Source: Halioglobus maricola (lineage in GTDB: Bacteria; Pseudomonadota; Gammaproteobacteria; Pseudomonadales; Halieaceae). Taken from it: DNA of 64,000 nt. The position numbers and the translations under genes were made by a program. A model generated the notes under the pieces. The model did no database searches, had not been told where the DNA came from, and worked only from the letters and a program-made list of their open reading frames with translations. Where the stretch lies: contig NZ_CP036422.1 in the NCBI RefSeq assembly GCF_009388985.1, forward strand, positions 1,378,501 to 1,442,500, written 5' to 3'. Of the stretch, positions 15,929 to 25,400 are shown one piece after another (within the stretch, counting starts at the first letter, position 1; every line of letters starts with the position of its first letter).

Positions 15929-15955
15929 CTCGCTCGGGACAATAATGAGAGCGAG
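15929..15955 (+). promoter_or_regulatory. Hairpin covering the ribosome site of the DUF3604 gene
   Basis: CTCGCTC at 15929-15935 is perfectly complementary to GAGCGAG at 15949-15955, with a 13-base loop. The 3' arm ends 2 bases before the ATG at 15958 and includes the only GAG-type ribosome-binding sequence. Folding would hide the start, so translation may be controlled; this is inferred from the complementarity alone. Confidence 0.45.
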
Positions 15956-15957
15956 CT

Positions 15958-17820
15958 ATGCGCCAACTACTTCCTGCCGTCGCCTTGATAGCGGCAACAT
16001 CTGTTTCTGCCAGTGACAAGCAATTGCTGTGGGGCGATACGCACCTGCATACCCACAACTCCTTTGACGCGATAACGATAGGCAATCGTACTATCGGTCC
16101 CGCCGAGGCCTATCGCTATGCCAAAGGTGAGCCAGTGGTGCATCCGTATCATCGTGCGCGAGTTCAAATCGGTGAACCTCTGGATTTTCTGGTCGTGTCC
16201 GACCACGCTGAGTATCTGGGCACTATCCGCTACGTGTATGAAAATGGAGTTCCCACTGATGATCTGGGGATCGTCGACACACTTTATGCCTGGCTGTCGT
16301 CAGCAGTGGTTAACTTTGGAATCAGTACGAAGTACGGCCCCCTTGTGTTTGGCTCGCGCCTGCCCAAGTCCGAGGATCCCAAGATTGCCGGAGAGCGCGT
16401 TATTGAGGAGGGCATGCCGATGGGAGGGCTACCTCCCATGCCGGATGTCGAACGCTCGGTGTGGAAAGAAATTACCGATGCCGCAGATGAAGCCAACGCC
16501 CCGGGCGACTTTACGGCTCTGATCGGATGGGAATGGAGCTCCAATGCCGGTGGCGTGAACATGCATCGCATTGTCATCACTGATTCAGGCGCCCCAGAGG
16601 CCCAGCAATACCAGCCCTTCAGTTTTCTCAACAGCCCGTTCCCGGAGGACCTGTGGGCGTGGTTGAATGACACCAGCGCCAGTACTGGCGCCGACTTTAT
16701 CGCGATTCCTCATAATTCGAACATTTCCAAGGGCTATATGTTCGATAAGAAAACGCTGCGCGGCGAAGACTTTACACCAGAATACATCGCACTCCGTGCG
16801 AAATGGGAGACTGTCACAGAGACAACCCAGATCAAGGGCGATTCCGAGACCCATCCGGAACTGTCACCTGACGATGAGTTTGCCGATTTCGAAACCTTCG
16901 ATTTCTATATCCAGCAGGACGAGAGCCCTTACGTGGTGTCGCCTGGAGACTATGTGCGCTCTGCCTTGCGCGCTGGGCTGGAATTGCAGCAGGAGTTCGG
17001 CAGTAATCCCTTCCAGTTTGGCATGATTGGTTCTTCCGATGCACATTCCGGTCTTGCCGGCGCTGAGGAAGACAATTTTCATGGCAAGTTTGCCGCAGAC
17101 AGTACACCTGAGTCCAAGCAGGGGCTGGTCGATGCGGGCGAGCGAAGAACACCGACAGGCTGGGATATGTCCGCGTCGGGTCTGGCGGCGGTGTGGGCTG
17201 AGGATAATACTCGTGAATCCATTATGCGGGCGCTCAAGCGTCGCGAGGTGTATGCGACCAGCGGCCCTCGCATTGCTGTGCGATTCTTTGCGGGATATGA
17301 CTATGCCGAGGATATCTTTGAAAGCGCCGAGTTTTATTCGACTGCCGCAGCGAGCGGTGTCCCTATGGGTAGCGAACTGGCATCACAGGCAGAGACCTCG
17401 CCAGAGTTTCTGTTAGTTGCAGAAAAAGAGGCTGATGGCGCCAACCTCGATCGGATGCAGATTGTCAAAGGCTGGGTAGATTCCGATGGACGCAGCCATG
17501 AGCAGGTTTACAACGTTGCCTGGTCAGGGGAGCGCACACTTGAGGAAAACGGTCAACTGGCCCCCGTGGGCGATACAGTTAACCTTAGTAATGCCACTTA
17601 CAGTAATACCATCGGCACCGAGCGCCTGCAGGTACGATGGCAGGACCCGGACTTTGAAGCGGGGCAGGAAGCATTCTATTATGCGCGAGTCCTGCAAATA
17701 CCAACTCCCCGGCATGCCTTGTTTGATGCAGTTGCGATGGGTAAACCGTTGCCAGAGGGTACCGAGGCGACGCTGCAGGACCGAGCTTATACCTCGCCAA
17801 TCTGGTATCGCCCAGAATAG
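15958..17820 (+). CDS. DUF3604 exported putative metal-dependent hydrolase
   Basis: The 620-residue protein begins with a signal peptide (MRQLLPAVALIAATSVSA, cut near residue 19). It then has the DUF3604 features: WGDTHLHTHNSFDA right after the signal peptide, VSDHAEYLG near residue 80, and GSSDAHSG near residue 360. These His/Asp clusters resemble the metal sites of PHP-type phosphoesterases. The family is widespread in marine bacteria but has no settled substrate. It stands alone, with its own putative hairpin leader, between the branched acyl-CoA operon and the MBL operon. Confidence 0.88.
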   Translation: MRQLLPAVALIAATSVSASDKQLLWGDTHLHTHNSFDAITIGNRTIGPAEAYRYAKGEPVVHPYHRARVQIGEPLDFLVVSDHAEYLGTIRYVYENGVPTDDLGIVDTLYAWLSSAVVNFGISTKYGPLVFGSRLPKSEDPKIAGERVIEEGMPMGGLPPMPDVERSVWKEITDAADEANAPGDFTALIGWEWSSNAGGVNMHRIVITDSGAPEAQQYQPFSFLNSPFPEDLWAWLNDTSASTGADFIAIPHNSNISKGYMFDKKTLRGEDFTPEYIALRAKWETVTETTQIKGDSETHPELSPDDEFADFETFDFYIQQDESPYVVSPGDYVRSALRAGLELQQEFGSNPFQFGMIGSSDAHSGLAGAEEDNFHGKFAADSTPESKQGLVDAGERRTPTGWDMSASGLAAVWAEDNTRESIMRALKRREVYATSGPRIAVRFFAGYDYAEDIFESAEFYSTAAASGVPMGSELASQAETSPEFLLVAEKEADGANLDRMQIVKGWVDSDGRSHEQVYNVAWSGERTLEENGQLAPVGDTVNLSNATYSNTIGTERLQVRWQDPDFEAGQEAFYYARVLQIPTPRHALFDAVAMGKPLPEGTEATLQDRAYTSPIWYRPE

Positions 17821-17891
17821 TCTTGCACTGCTGATAGACCTGAGAGCCCCATTGCGCGAGAATCAAGACTGAGCTTGTGGGAGAGGGCCCT

Positions 17892-18827
17892 ATGACAGCA
17901 TCACTGGTCGCCGAGCTTGGCGACGGGATTTCCAGCATTGATGCGCTATATCTGCGCCCAGGCCTGGTGAGTTTTTATCTGTTGGAGCACAACGGTGAGT
18001 GTGCAGTTATCGATACTGGCACTGTGCACAGCGTACCCATACTCGAGAGTCACCTGGCTGCACGGGGTATAGCTGCAGAGCAAGTCCGTTACATCATTCC
18101 CACCCATGTACATCTTGATCACGCCGGCGGTGCCGGTGCCATGATGCAGCGTTTTCCTGACGCCACCTTGTTGGTTCATCCACAGGGTGCTCGACACCTT
18201 ATCGATCCGGCAAAGCTGATCGCCGGTTCTATTGCTGTGTATGGCGAGGAGCTTTTTGCCGAACTATACGGTGATGTGATACCGGTGTCTGCCGAGAGAG
18301 TGATAGCCGTGGAGGACGGGCAAAGCTTCAGCGTTGGCGGACGGCCGCTGCTGTTTCGCCATACACCAGGACACGCTGATCACCATTTTTGCGTTTGGGA
18401 TGAGCAAACTCGAGGTTGGTTTGCCGGTGATATGTTCGGAATCTGCTATCGTGAGTTTCGTTTACCCGGTGGCAATTTCTGCATGCTGTCCACAACACCC
18501 ACCCAGTTTCGGCCGGATGCCATGCGCGACTCGCTGCGGCTTCTCGGGGCAGCCCAGCCCAAGCGGATTTTCCTCAATCACTATGGTGGTATCGATTACA
18601 GCGATGCTCAGCTAGCAACACTGCTCGATCAAGTTGATGGCTATGTCGATATCGCGGCGCGTTGCGAGGGCGACGCGACGGCCATGGAAGAAGCCATCAT
18701 GGACTTTTCTCTCGCGACAGTGCTGGCGCAAAATCCACAATTGGACCCAGAGGCAGTGCGCGAGGGTTTTCGTTTCGACGCCCAGTTGAATGCCCAGGGC
18801 CTGGCAGTATGGCGGGCGCGCCAATGA
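17892..18827 (+). CDS. MBL-fold metallo-hydrolase
   Basis: The ATG at 17892 follows a GGGAGAGGG ribosome site and gives 311 residues; a GTG at 17877 is also in frame. The metallo-beta-lactamase signature HVHLDH is at residues 72-77, and later metal ligands appear in HTPGHADHH and FAGDMFG. The length and C-terminal helical part resemble glyoxalase II or lactonase-like MBL proteins of unknown substrate. It is the first gene of a tight operon: its TGA overlaps the next ATG. Its partners are an alpha/beta hydrolase, a DUF389 membrane protein and a lipoprotein. Confidence 0.88.
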   Translation: MTASLVAELGDGISSIDALYLRPGLVSFYLLEHNGECAVIDTGTVHSVPILESHLAARGIAAEQVRYIIPTHVHLDHAGGAGAMMQRFPDATLLVHPQGARHLIDPAKLIAGSIAVYGEELFAELYGDVIPVSAERVIAVEDGQSFSVGGRPLLFRHTPGHADHHFCVWDEQTRGWFAGDMFGICYREFRLPGGNFCMLSTTPTQFRPDAMRDSLRLLGAAQPKRIFLNHYGGIDYSDAQLATLLDQVDGYVDIAARCEGDATAMEEAIMDFSLATVLAQNPQLDPEAVREGFRFDAQLNAQGLAVWRARQ

Positions 18828-19576
18828 GCGTACTTACGTGTAAAGACGGCGCCACCATCGCCTATGAACATAGTGCCGGGGGTGGCCCGGGTGTTGTGTT
18901 CCTCAGTGGTTTCAATTCGAATATGCAGGGCGACAAGGCACTGTTCCTCGATGAATGGTGCCGAAATCAGGGAAGACAGTTCACGCGCTTTGATTATTTC
19001 GGCCACGGCCAATCCAGCGGTGATTTTGTTGATGGAACGATCGGGCGCTGGATAGATGATGCATTAGCCGTAATCGACGAGGTTACTGAAGGCCCACAGC
19101 TATTGGTCGGTTCATCGATGGGGGGCTGGCTGATGCTGCAGGTGGCACTGGCCAGGTCTGAGAGAGTGCTGGCGTTGGTCGGTATCGCTGCCGCACCCGA
19201 TTTTACTGATGCACTGGCGCAGGGCGGGCTCTCGCCAGACCAGATGTTGCAGATGGAGCTATCCGGCCAGTGCGCAATCGAAAATTGTTATGACGATGGT
19301 GAGCCATATCACATTAGTAAACAACTACTGGAGGAGGGAGCCGAGCACTGCCTGTTGACCCGATCAGAGATAGCTATCGATGTGCCTGTTCGGCTCATTC
19401 ACGGCCAGTGCGATGACGATGTGCCCTGGGAACGCTCGCTGACACTTGCCAGCAGCCTGGTTTCTCAAGACGTGGAAGTGCAGTTGGTGAAGTGTGGCGA
19501 CCACCGCCTCTCGCGGCCAGAAGATCTGGCTCGCTTGCAGCGTACCCTGGCAGCCCTGCTAGAGCAGGTGTCCTGA
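18824..19576 (+). CDS. Alpha/beta hydrolase (ABHD10-like esterase)
   Basis: The start is the ATG at 18824 inside the ATGA overlap with the MBL gene (250 residues). The nucleophile is Ser98 in GSSMGG, Asp is probably in the HGQCDDDVPW segment, and His lies in GDHRLSRPEDL near the C-terminus. The short length and motifs resemble ABHD10, which includes acyl-glucuronide esterases and acyl-protein thioesterases, so an ester or thioester substrate is likely. Translation is probably coupled to the upstream gene, and the DUF389 gene starts one base after its stop. Confidence 0.87.
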   Translation: MSVLTCKDGATIAYEHSAGGGPGVVFLSGFNSNMQGDKALFLDEWCRNQGRQFTRFDYFGHGQSSGDFVDGTIGRWIDDALAVIDEVTEGPQLLVGSSMGGWLMLQVALARSERVLALVGIAAAPDFTDALAQGGLSPDQMLQMELSGQCAIENCYDDGEPYHISKQLLEEGAEHCLLTRSEIAIDVPVRLIHGQCDDDVPWERSLTLASSLVSQDVEVQLVKCGDHRLSRPEDLARLQRTLAALLEQVS

Positions 19577-19577
19577 T

Positions 19578-21443
19578 ATGGCTGAGCTCGGCTACCTTGT
19601 GCACGACTCCACCCTCGATGAACGCGCTGAGACCTGGGCCGCCGGGCTTGAATTTGTTCCCTGGAGTGATCGCGAATCGGTGCCTGCGGGGGCGACGCTA
19701 TTGTTGTGGCTCGGGGACGAGCAAATTCGGGATCTGGCGCACCTCGCGCTGGAGCGAGAGTGGACGGTGGCAGCGCTACCTCACCCCGATGCTCACGAAG
19801 CCTGTGTCACGATGGGTGTGAAAGGTGAGCCAGCGGATCTGGTGAAGCATTATCACGCGGTGGAACCAGTTCTTGCTGACGCGCTTACCTGTAATGGTGA
19901 ATTGGTGTTTTCTTCCGTCGTAATAGGGCGGGTGTTGTCCCTTCGGCCCTGGGATATTAACAGCAAGCAGACAGCCTGGAGTTTCTTTCGCGGTGCGATT
20001 AAAGGCCTGGGGCAGCTTTCTCTCAATTCTTTCAAACTCATAACAGCCAAGGAGCAGGAAATTAGTCTGGCCGCGCTGGGAATGGTAGCGGTTACCCAGA
20101 CCCGAAGCTCTATGGTGGGCAAGCGCTTCGACGAGAGTCCGGGTATGAATGATGGCCGGGCTTCTCTGGTGGTGCTGGCGCCACGCAGTATCTTGAGCTA
20201 TCTGTGGTTTTTACTGAGATTGGTCCTGCCCGGTAGAATCCAGTTTTCGAACCTGCCTTCGTTTCTCGGTCTAATCCAGAGCACGTCAGTGCATTTGGAG
20301 GCACAGGGCGGTATTGAATATCTTCTGGATGGTAAGCCTGTGCACGGTGCGGCGATTGAGCTCTGTGTTCATGAGAACAAGATGAGAGTGTTGCCTGGCC
20401 CATCCGTGACACCGAGGGAAGATCAGCCATCCAAAGCTTCGCGAGAAACCCTGCGCCTGAACCACGTGCCTGTGGACGATGCCGCCAGAGCCATGCTCGG
20501 CAAAAACCTGCCGCTATTCAATCATGCCAGCGAGAGCGAGTATCGCGATCTCTTTGTATCATTGCGGGAGAACGCGAGCGCGAGTTCATCCTTCCAGGTG
20601 CTGATGATTCTCAGCGTCATGTTGGCGCTCACTGGTCTTTACGCAAATTCGGCGCCCGTCATTATTGGCGCAATGATTCTCGCGCCGTTGATGGCACCTA
20701 TCATTTCCCTCGCCATGGGGCTGGCTCGCTCCGAAGCCACGCTGATTCGGGGGCCTCTCAAGACACTCGCTATAGGTGTGGCCTGGGGGCTTGGCTGTGG
20801 CGTGCTCCTCGCGTGGATAATGCCCTTCGATATCGCCACGCCCGAGATGAAGGCGCGGATGTCGCCGACGCTATTGGATTTGATGATTGCGGTGATATCG
20901 GGTGTGGCCGGCGCCTATGCGCACGCCAAGGAAGAGATTGCAAAGAGTCTCGCAGGTGTGGCGATTGCCGTGGCATTGGTGCCTCCGCTCAGTGTTGCCG
21001 GTATTGGTCTCGGCTGGGGTGACTGGCACATGGCCACCGGCGCACTGCTGTTGCTCACGACTAACCTTGTAGGCATTGCTGTGGCGGCGAGTATTACCTT
21101 CCTCGTGCTTGGCTTCGCGCCTTTTCAGCGCGCCCAAAAGGGGCTTGTGGCATCGCTGTTTCTGATCGCCTTGATAAGTGCTCCGCTATATATTGCCTAC
21201 GACCATCTGGTAGAGCGGAGTCGCATTGAAGAAAGAGTGCCAGTGGGCGAATTGCAATTGTTGGAGCGGAGGGTATTCGTGGCGCGCGATCGGGTTGTGC
21301 TCGGCGATCCTCCTGTGATTTCTGTCGTTGTCAGTTCGCGTGAACCACTCCAGAGTCGGCACGTTGACGCGCTCAAGGAGATTGTTTCTCGCAGTGTAGA
21401 GCGGGACATAGAGTTGGAGGCGCAGCTGCATATTCGCCGCTAA
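19578..21443 (+). CDS. DUF389 (TIGR00341) membrane protein with long N-terminal cytoplasmic domain
   Basis: The 621-residue protein has two parts. Residues about 330-530 form the DUF389 membrane domain with about five to six helices and the typical ANSAPVIIGAMILAPLMAPI stretch. The first 300 residues are soluble and carry an alpha/beta domain that looks remotely like diacylglycerol or NAD kinases; I do not see a clear GGDG motif, so catalysis is doubtful. DUF389 proteins have no firm function. It is third in the MBL operon, starting one base after the hydrolase stop and ending 4 bases before the lipoprotein. Confidence 0.82.
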   Translation: MAELGYLVHDSTLDERAETWAAGLEFVPWSDRESVPAGATLLLWLGDEQIRDLAHLALEREWTVAALPHPDAHEACVTMGVKGEPADLVKHYHAVEPVLADALTCNGELVFSSVVIGRVLSLRPWDINSKQTAWSFFRGAIKGLGQLSLNSFKLITAKEQEISLAALGMVAVTQTRSSMVGKRFDESPGMNDGRASLVVLAPRSILSYLWFLLRLVLPGRIQFSNLPSFLGLIQSTSVHLEAQGGIEYLLDGKPVHGAAIELCVHENKMRVLPGPSVTPREDQPSKASRETLRLNHVPVDDAARAMLGKNLPLFNHASESEYRDLFVSLRENASASSSFQVLMILSVMLALTGLYANSAPVIIGAMILAPLMAPIISLAMGLARSEATLIRGPLKTLAIGVAWGLGCGVLLAWIMPFDIATPEMKARMSPTLLDLMIAVISGVAGAYAHAKEEIAKSLAGVAIAVALVPPLSVAGIGLGWGDWHMATGALLLLTTNLVGIAVAASITFLVLGFAPFQRAQKGLVASLFLIALISAPLYIAYDHLVERSRIEERVPVGELQLLERRVFVARDRVVLGDPPVISVVVSSREPLQSRHVDALKEIVSRSVERDIELEAQLHIRR

Positions 21444-21447
21444 TACG

Positions 21448-22113
21448 ATGCGTTATCTGTTTCTGTCACTGATCTTGTTGCTTTCTGGCTGTGGCAGCTA
21501 CGACGTCAAAAATCTGGCGAAGTCAGATATCGACCTCGTTGCTGACGAGTTTATCGACGAGACACGGCGGCTGGTGCGAGAGCTCACGGTCAAGCTCTAC
21601 AAACGTAATCCCGCCGAGTTGCGCAAGACACCCGGTATGACGGCCGAGCAGCGTTTGGCGCAGTTACTCAGCCAGCCTGGAGAGTTGAAATTTATCGAGT
21701 TGGGCGAGCGTCAGGGCATTGATGCCATGGAACTTGTGTTCAATCCACACTTCGATGGCGACCGGGTCTTTGCCTTGATTGTCGGCTTGGGAGGGATGCT
21801 GCGCCATGCCTATGGTTACAACGACGAGCTATTTCTGTTCGATTCACTGGACGCTGAGCTTCTCTGGACAAGCGCCCACAATGTGGAAGTGCTGGCCTGG
21901 AAGTTGCGCGAAAACCGCCGTGCCAATGGCGAGCCCTGGCTGATTACTAGTGAATACAAGGGTGAGATTGACAATCTCAGTTTTGAACGCCTGTTTGGAA
22001 AGCTGATTGTGCTACAGGAAATGATGGCGCGTATTGATAGCGATGCCAATGATCGGCGTGTCACCAAGGTGGTACACACGGCCGGTTCGGTGTTTATACC
22101 ACTGCCTATCTAG
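21448..22113 (+). CDS. Lipoprotein of unknown function
   Basis: This 221-residue protein starts with a short signal peptide ending in a lipobox LLSGC, with the lipidated Cys at residue 15 and Gly next, so it is probably sorted to the outer membrane. The mature part is mixed helical, with a GLGGMLRHAYGYNDELFLFD segment. I do not recognise a domain with confidence. It is the last gene of the operon with the DUF389 protein, 4 bases downstream, so the two may act together in the envelope. It ends 8 bases from the convergent monooxygenase gene. Confidence 0.8.
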   Translation: MRYLFLSLILLLSGCGSYDVKNLAKSDIDLVADEFIDETRRLVRELTVKLYKRNPAELRKTPGMTAEQRLAQLLSQPGELKFIELGERQGIDAMELVFNPHFDGDRVFALIVGLGGMLRHAYGYNDELFLFDSLDAELLWTSAHNVEVLAWKLRENRRANGEPWLITSEYKGEIDNLSFERLFGKLIVLQEMMARIDSDANDRRVTKVVHTAGSVFIPLPI

Positions 22114-22121
22114 CTGCCTGC

Positions 22122-23606
22122 TTAACTGCGCGGGTAAACCCTGAAGTCTCCAATCGCCAGGCGGCGATGGTCCTTCATAAATGTGCTGGCACTGTAGGGG
22201 TATAGCGTATCGTTCTCTCCTTGTTCGTTAACATACCAGCTGCTGCAGGATCCGCCTCCCCACACGGTTTCGTCGAGTGCACTGCGAATGTCATCGACAT
22301 ATTTTTGGCAGGCACTTTCACTCGGTTCGATCAGCTGGTCCTGCCCCGTTAATTCTATGGCCTCGAGGATCAGCTGGAGTTGTGCTTCGATAACACCGAC
22401 GACCGATGTGGTCCCAAAGCCGGTGTTGGGGCCGGTGGTCATATAGAAATTGGGTAGGCCGGGAACAAACCCGCCTTTGTATGCGCTTGGACGGCCGCTC
22501 TGCCATCGTTCTGCCAGCGATTTTCCTGCAGTGTCGATGACTTCCACTGCCACCAAGTGCTTCTCCATATCAAACCCCGTGGCGTAGACGATGATATCTA
22601 CTGCCTGTTTCTCGCCATTGGCTGTGACAATGCCGTCCGCTTCAATACGATCTATGCCGTCGGTGATTAACGTCACATTGTCGCGATTAATGGCGTTATA
22701 GAAGTTGTCTGCAATAAGAATCCGCTTACAACCCATCGGGTAGTCCGGGACCATGCGTTCCGAGAGTTCCTGGTCGTTCACACTTGTGCGGATATGCGTT
22801 TTTATTTTTCCTTCCAGCAGGTTTCGCCAGCGGCTTTCCCGCTTTGTTTTTACCACCGGAAAGAGCAAGTAGTCACCTCGTAAGAAGATGATCTTGCGGT
22901 AGAGCCAGTTGGTGAGAGGGAGCGCTGAAAACAATTTTTTCACCCATTCCGGGTACTCGATGTCATTGCGCGGTGCTATGTAGTTCGGCGTCCGTTGGTA
23001 GACGTTTACCTTGGCTGAAATTTTCGCCAGTTCCGGGACTAACTGGATCGCACTCGCGGCTGAGCCTATAACCGCAACCTTCTTGTCTGCAAAGTCTACA
23101 CTGTGGTTCCACTCGGCGGAGTGCATGGTGGGGCCATTGAATGTGTCTCGCCCTGCGATATCCGGAAAAGACGGAACATGGAGTCCTCCGGTGGCGAAGA
23201 TAACGTGCCGTGACCACTCGATCTCTCCATCCGTGAAAGTCGTGCGCCACAGCCCGTCGACGAAAGCATGCTGCTGAATTTCCCGCTCCAGATGGATGTT
23301 ACCCATGATGGCGTATTTTTCTGCACAGCGCTCTATGTAGGCCTGAATTTCCTTTTGTGGTGAAAATTTTCGCGACCAGTTCGGGTTGGGCTCGAAGGAA
23401 TAGCAATAAAGATGTGACTGAATATCACAGGCAGCACCAGGGTAGGTGTTGTGCCACCACGTGCCACCGATGCCGGCAGCCTTGTCGAATATCTTGAAAT
23501 TCTCGATGCCAGCCTGACGCAATTTGATTCCGGCGCAAATTCCGCCGAAACCTGCTCCTACGATCAATACGTCAAGAATTTGAAGTGGGCTGTCTGCCTG
23601 ACTCAT
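22122..23606 (-). CDS. Flavin-containing monooxygenase (Baeyer-Villiger type)
   Basis: The 494-residue protein has an FAD-binding GAGFGG at 17-22, a second dinucleotide motif VIGSAASA near residue 180 for NADPH, and between them FNGPTMHSAEW, which matches the FxGxxxHxxxW fingerprint of Baeyer-Villiger monooxygenases. It should insert oxygen into a ketone or oxidise a soft heteroatom, using NADPH and O2. The usual length is 490-550. It is transcribed alone, with HdeD 69 bases downstream on the same strand side. Proximity to esterase-like genes fits ketone to ester to acid conversion, but that link is inferred. Confidence 0.9.
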   Translation of the reverse strand: MSQADSPLQILDVLIVGAGFGGICAGIKLRQAGIENFKIFDKAAGIGGTWWHNTYPGAACDIQSHLYCYSFEPNPNWSRKFSPQKEIQAYIERCAEKYAIMGNIHLEREIQQHAFVDGLWRTTFTDGEIEWSRHVIFATGGLHVPSFPDIAGRDTFNGPTMHSAEWNHSVDFADKKVAVIGSAASAIQLVPELAKISAKVNVYQRTPNYIAPRNDIEYPEWVKKLFSALPLTNWLYRKIIFLRGDYLLFPVVKTKRESRWRNLLEGKIKTHIRTSVNDQELSERMVPDYPMGCKRILIADNFYNAINRDNVTLITDGIDRIEADGIVTANGEKQAVDIIVYATGFDMEKHLVAVEVIDTAGKSLAERWQSGRPSAYKGGFVPGLPNFYMTTGPNTGFGTTSVVGVIEAQLQLILEAIELTGQDQLIEPSESACQKYVDDIRSALDETVWGGGSCSSWYVNEQGENDTLYPYSASTFMKDHRRLAIGDFRVYPRS

Positions 23607-23674
23607 TGTCGGCTCCTGTCATGGTAGCCGACATTCTAGCTGGGGTCCGATGTGACTTTAAACCCTGTCAGGGG

Positions 23675-24253
23675 TTAAGTTTCGGTAACGCTGCTGATTT
23701 CCTTGTCGATCGCCTTTGCTGCGCTGCGCGTGACCGCGCCCAGCACGATCATCGTCCAGCCCGCAAGCAGCAGGCGAATACCGACCATCAGGCCCACCAG
23801 CCACGCAGCCGAACTGGGAAACTGGTTGTAGATCATGACCCCAAGAATGATACCTACGCCGCCATTGACGATCATCCAGCCGGCTCCAGGTGCGGGGCGC
23901 CAGCGAATCCCATGCACAATGGCGAAGACGCCGTCGATAAAAAACCAGACCGCCAGAAACAGGGTGATCGTCGCTAATCCAGCACCGGGCTGACTAATCA
24001 GCGTCGTGCCACAGATACCAGCCAACAGGCCGAACACGAAGCGCAATACACCACTGCCGAACGAGTCAGATTGGAAGGCGAATACAATCTGTGCAATTGC
24101 TGTGATGATCAGGACCAGGCCCAGGGTGATTGTGATGGCTACGCCAGTTGCCAGCGGCATCGCGATGGCAATTAGCCCCATGATTACGACGGCGATACCC
24201 ATCCAGGTGGCTGTTCTTGTTCCCGTTTTTGACGCTTCTGTTGCTATGCCCAT
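23675..24253 (-). CDS. HdeD-family (DUF308) membrane protein
   Basis: I prefer the ATG at 24253 (192 residues) over a TTG five codons upstream. The protein has six hydrophobic segments with a repeated half structure and the GxVxxIxGxxxL-type spacing of DUF308/HdeD proteins. E. coli HdeD contributes to acid resistance at high cell density, but homologues elsewhere are mostly uncharacterised. It is transcribed away from the small membrane protein at 24399. A weak AACCC/GGGTT stem overlaps its stop near 23661-23676. Confidence 0.8.
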   Translation of the reverse strand: MGIATEASKTGTRTATWMGIAVVIMGLIAIAMPLATGVAITITLGLVLIITAIAQIVFAFQSDSFGSGVLRFVFGLLAGICGTTLISQPGAGLATITLFLAVWFFIDGVFAIVHGIRWRPAPGAGWMIVNGGVGIILGVMIYNQFPSSAAWLVGLMVGIRLLLAGWTMIVLGAVTRSAAKAIDKEISSVTET

Positions 24254-24398
24254 AAACCTTTGCTCCAAGTGAAACGATTAGTCGTGCATGCTGATACTGT
24301 CAATCGATCCAGCATACCTAAACGGTGTTAAGCTTGATACAGATTTAAAAGAGTAGTGATAGAGCAGAAGTAGAGCTCACGTGAGGGTGAAGCACAAG

Positions 24399-24785
24399 AT
24401 GACAACGAAAAAGCACTTGCAGCTGTTGGCCTACAGCTTTTTCACCTGGCTTACGTTCTATCTGATTGGCTTGCCCGAGTATTATCAGCAGTGGTGGGAC
24501 TGGGCCAAGGTGCTGGTCGTGATTCTGGCAACTCTCGTTTACTTTCCCGTTAGCCGCTACACGCTGTGTAAATTCTGGGACGATGGCCGACATCTGGCGA
24601 ATGCTCGATGGCTGGCGCTGTACCTGACCCTGCCCTTATTCGTGTACGACTATCTTTTGTTGGCCGTTTACAAGGATCTGGGTATCGGCTTCGTCGTACC
24701 CTACTGGTACCTGACGTTTTTCTATTTTTCGTTCTGGGTACAGATCCCCTATGTCGGCTGGAAGCTGCAGCAGGAAACTCGATAA
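24399..24785 (+). CDS. Small membrane protein, unknown
   Basis: The 128-residue reading from the ATG at 24399 has about three to four hydrophobic segments and is unusually rich in Trp and Tyr (SFFTWLTFYLIGLPEYYQQWW). In-frame GTG codons at 24381 and 24387 are alternative starts. I recognise no domain. It is convergent with the equally anonymous membrane protein at 24795, with 9 bases between stops. Confidence 0.65.
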   Translation: MTTKKHLQLLAYSFFTWLTFYLIGLPEYYQQWWDWAKVLVVILATLVYFPVSRYTLCKFWDDGRHLANARWLALYLTLPLFVYDYLLLAVYKDLGIGFVVPYWYLTFFYFSFWVQIPYVGWKLQQETR

Positions 24786-24794
24786 AGAGACGGC

Positions 24795-25307
24795 CTACAC
24801 CCGGAAGCGCCTTGCATACGCGGCGGCTTTGATACCCAGCCAATAGCCTGCGTAGCCCACGAACAGCATCATCCAGGCGTCGCGCGATTCGGACAGCCAG
24901 TAGGCGGGCCACGCGATAGCCCAAACGAAATTCATGATAGATTCGATGAACAATTCGAGGATCAGCTGGAACAGGCCGCTGGGGCTGAAATCAAATACAA
25001 TGTTTGCAAGCCCCTGCAGGAAGTTGACGACATCGTCGAACTCAATATAGAGCCAGGTATACAGCGCCACCACGCCATAGAAACCACCGCCAAAACGAAA
25101 CCACCGCTCCATTACCGGGTCCAACTCGGTTCGCTGCTTTTTGTCTTTCCGGGCTTTGCTCAGGGCATCAATATTGAGTTGCAGTTCCTTCACTGAATTG
25201 CCGCTCAGCCAACCCCGATGCATTGCCCAGGAAATAAGTCCAAAACTCAAGAGGAAGAGCGGCAGGCCGGCCGTAAGGATAGCTGTCAGAAAATTGGAAA
25301 GACTCAT
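24795..25307 (-). CDS. Membrane protein, unknown
   Basis: This 170-residue protein has an N-terminal hydrophobic segment (residues about 8-28), a charged stretch with KARKDKKQR near residue 55, then two to three further hydrophobic segments. The middle region (FRFGGGFYGVVALYTWLYIE) is conserved-looking, but I cannot name a family. The ATG at 25307 is clear. It is divergent from the exported NTF2-like protein at 25401, with 93 bases between. Confidence 0.7.
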   Translation of the reverse strand: MSLSNFLTAILTAGLPLFLLSFGLISWAMHRGWLSGNSVKELQLNIDALSKARKDKKQRTELDPVMERWFRFGGGFYGVVALYTWLYIEFDDVVNFLQGLANIVFDFSPSGLFQLILELFIESIMNFVWAIAWPAYWLSESRDAWMMLFVGYAGYWLGIKAAAYARRFRV

Positions 25308-25400
25308 ACGGGCAGTGTAATCGGCATTGTGCGTGAGGGTATAGTGTATGCTAACTTGGGCTTTCGTAAACGTGCCGTAAAACCACTGTGAGATGTCTTG

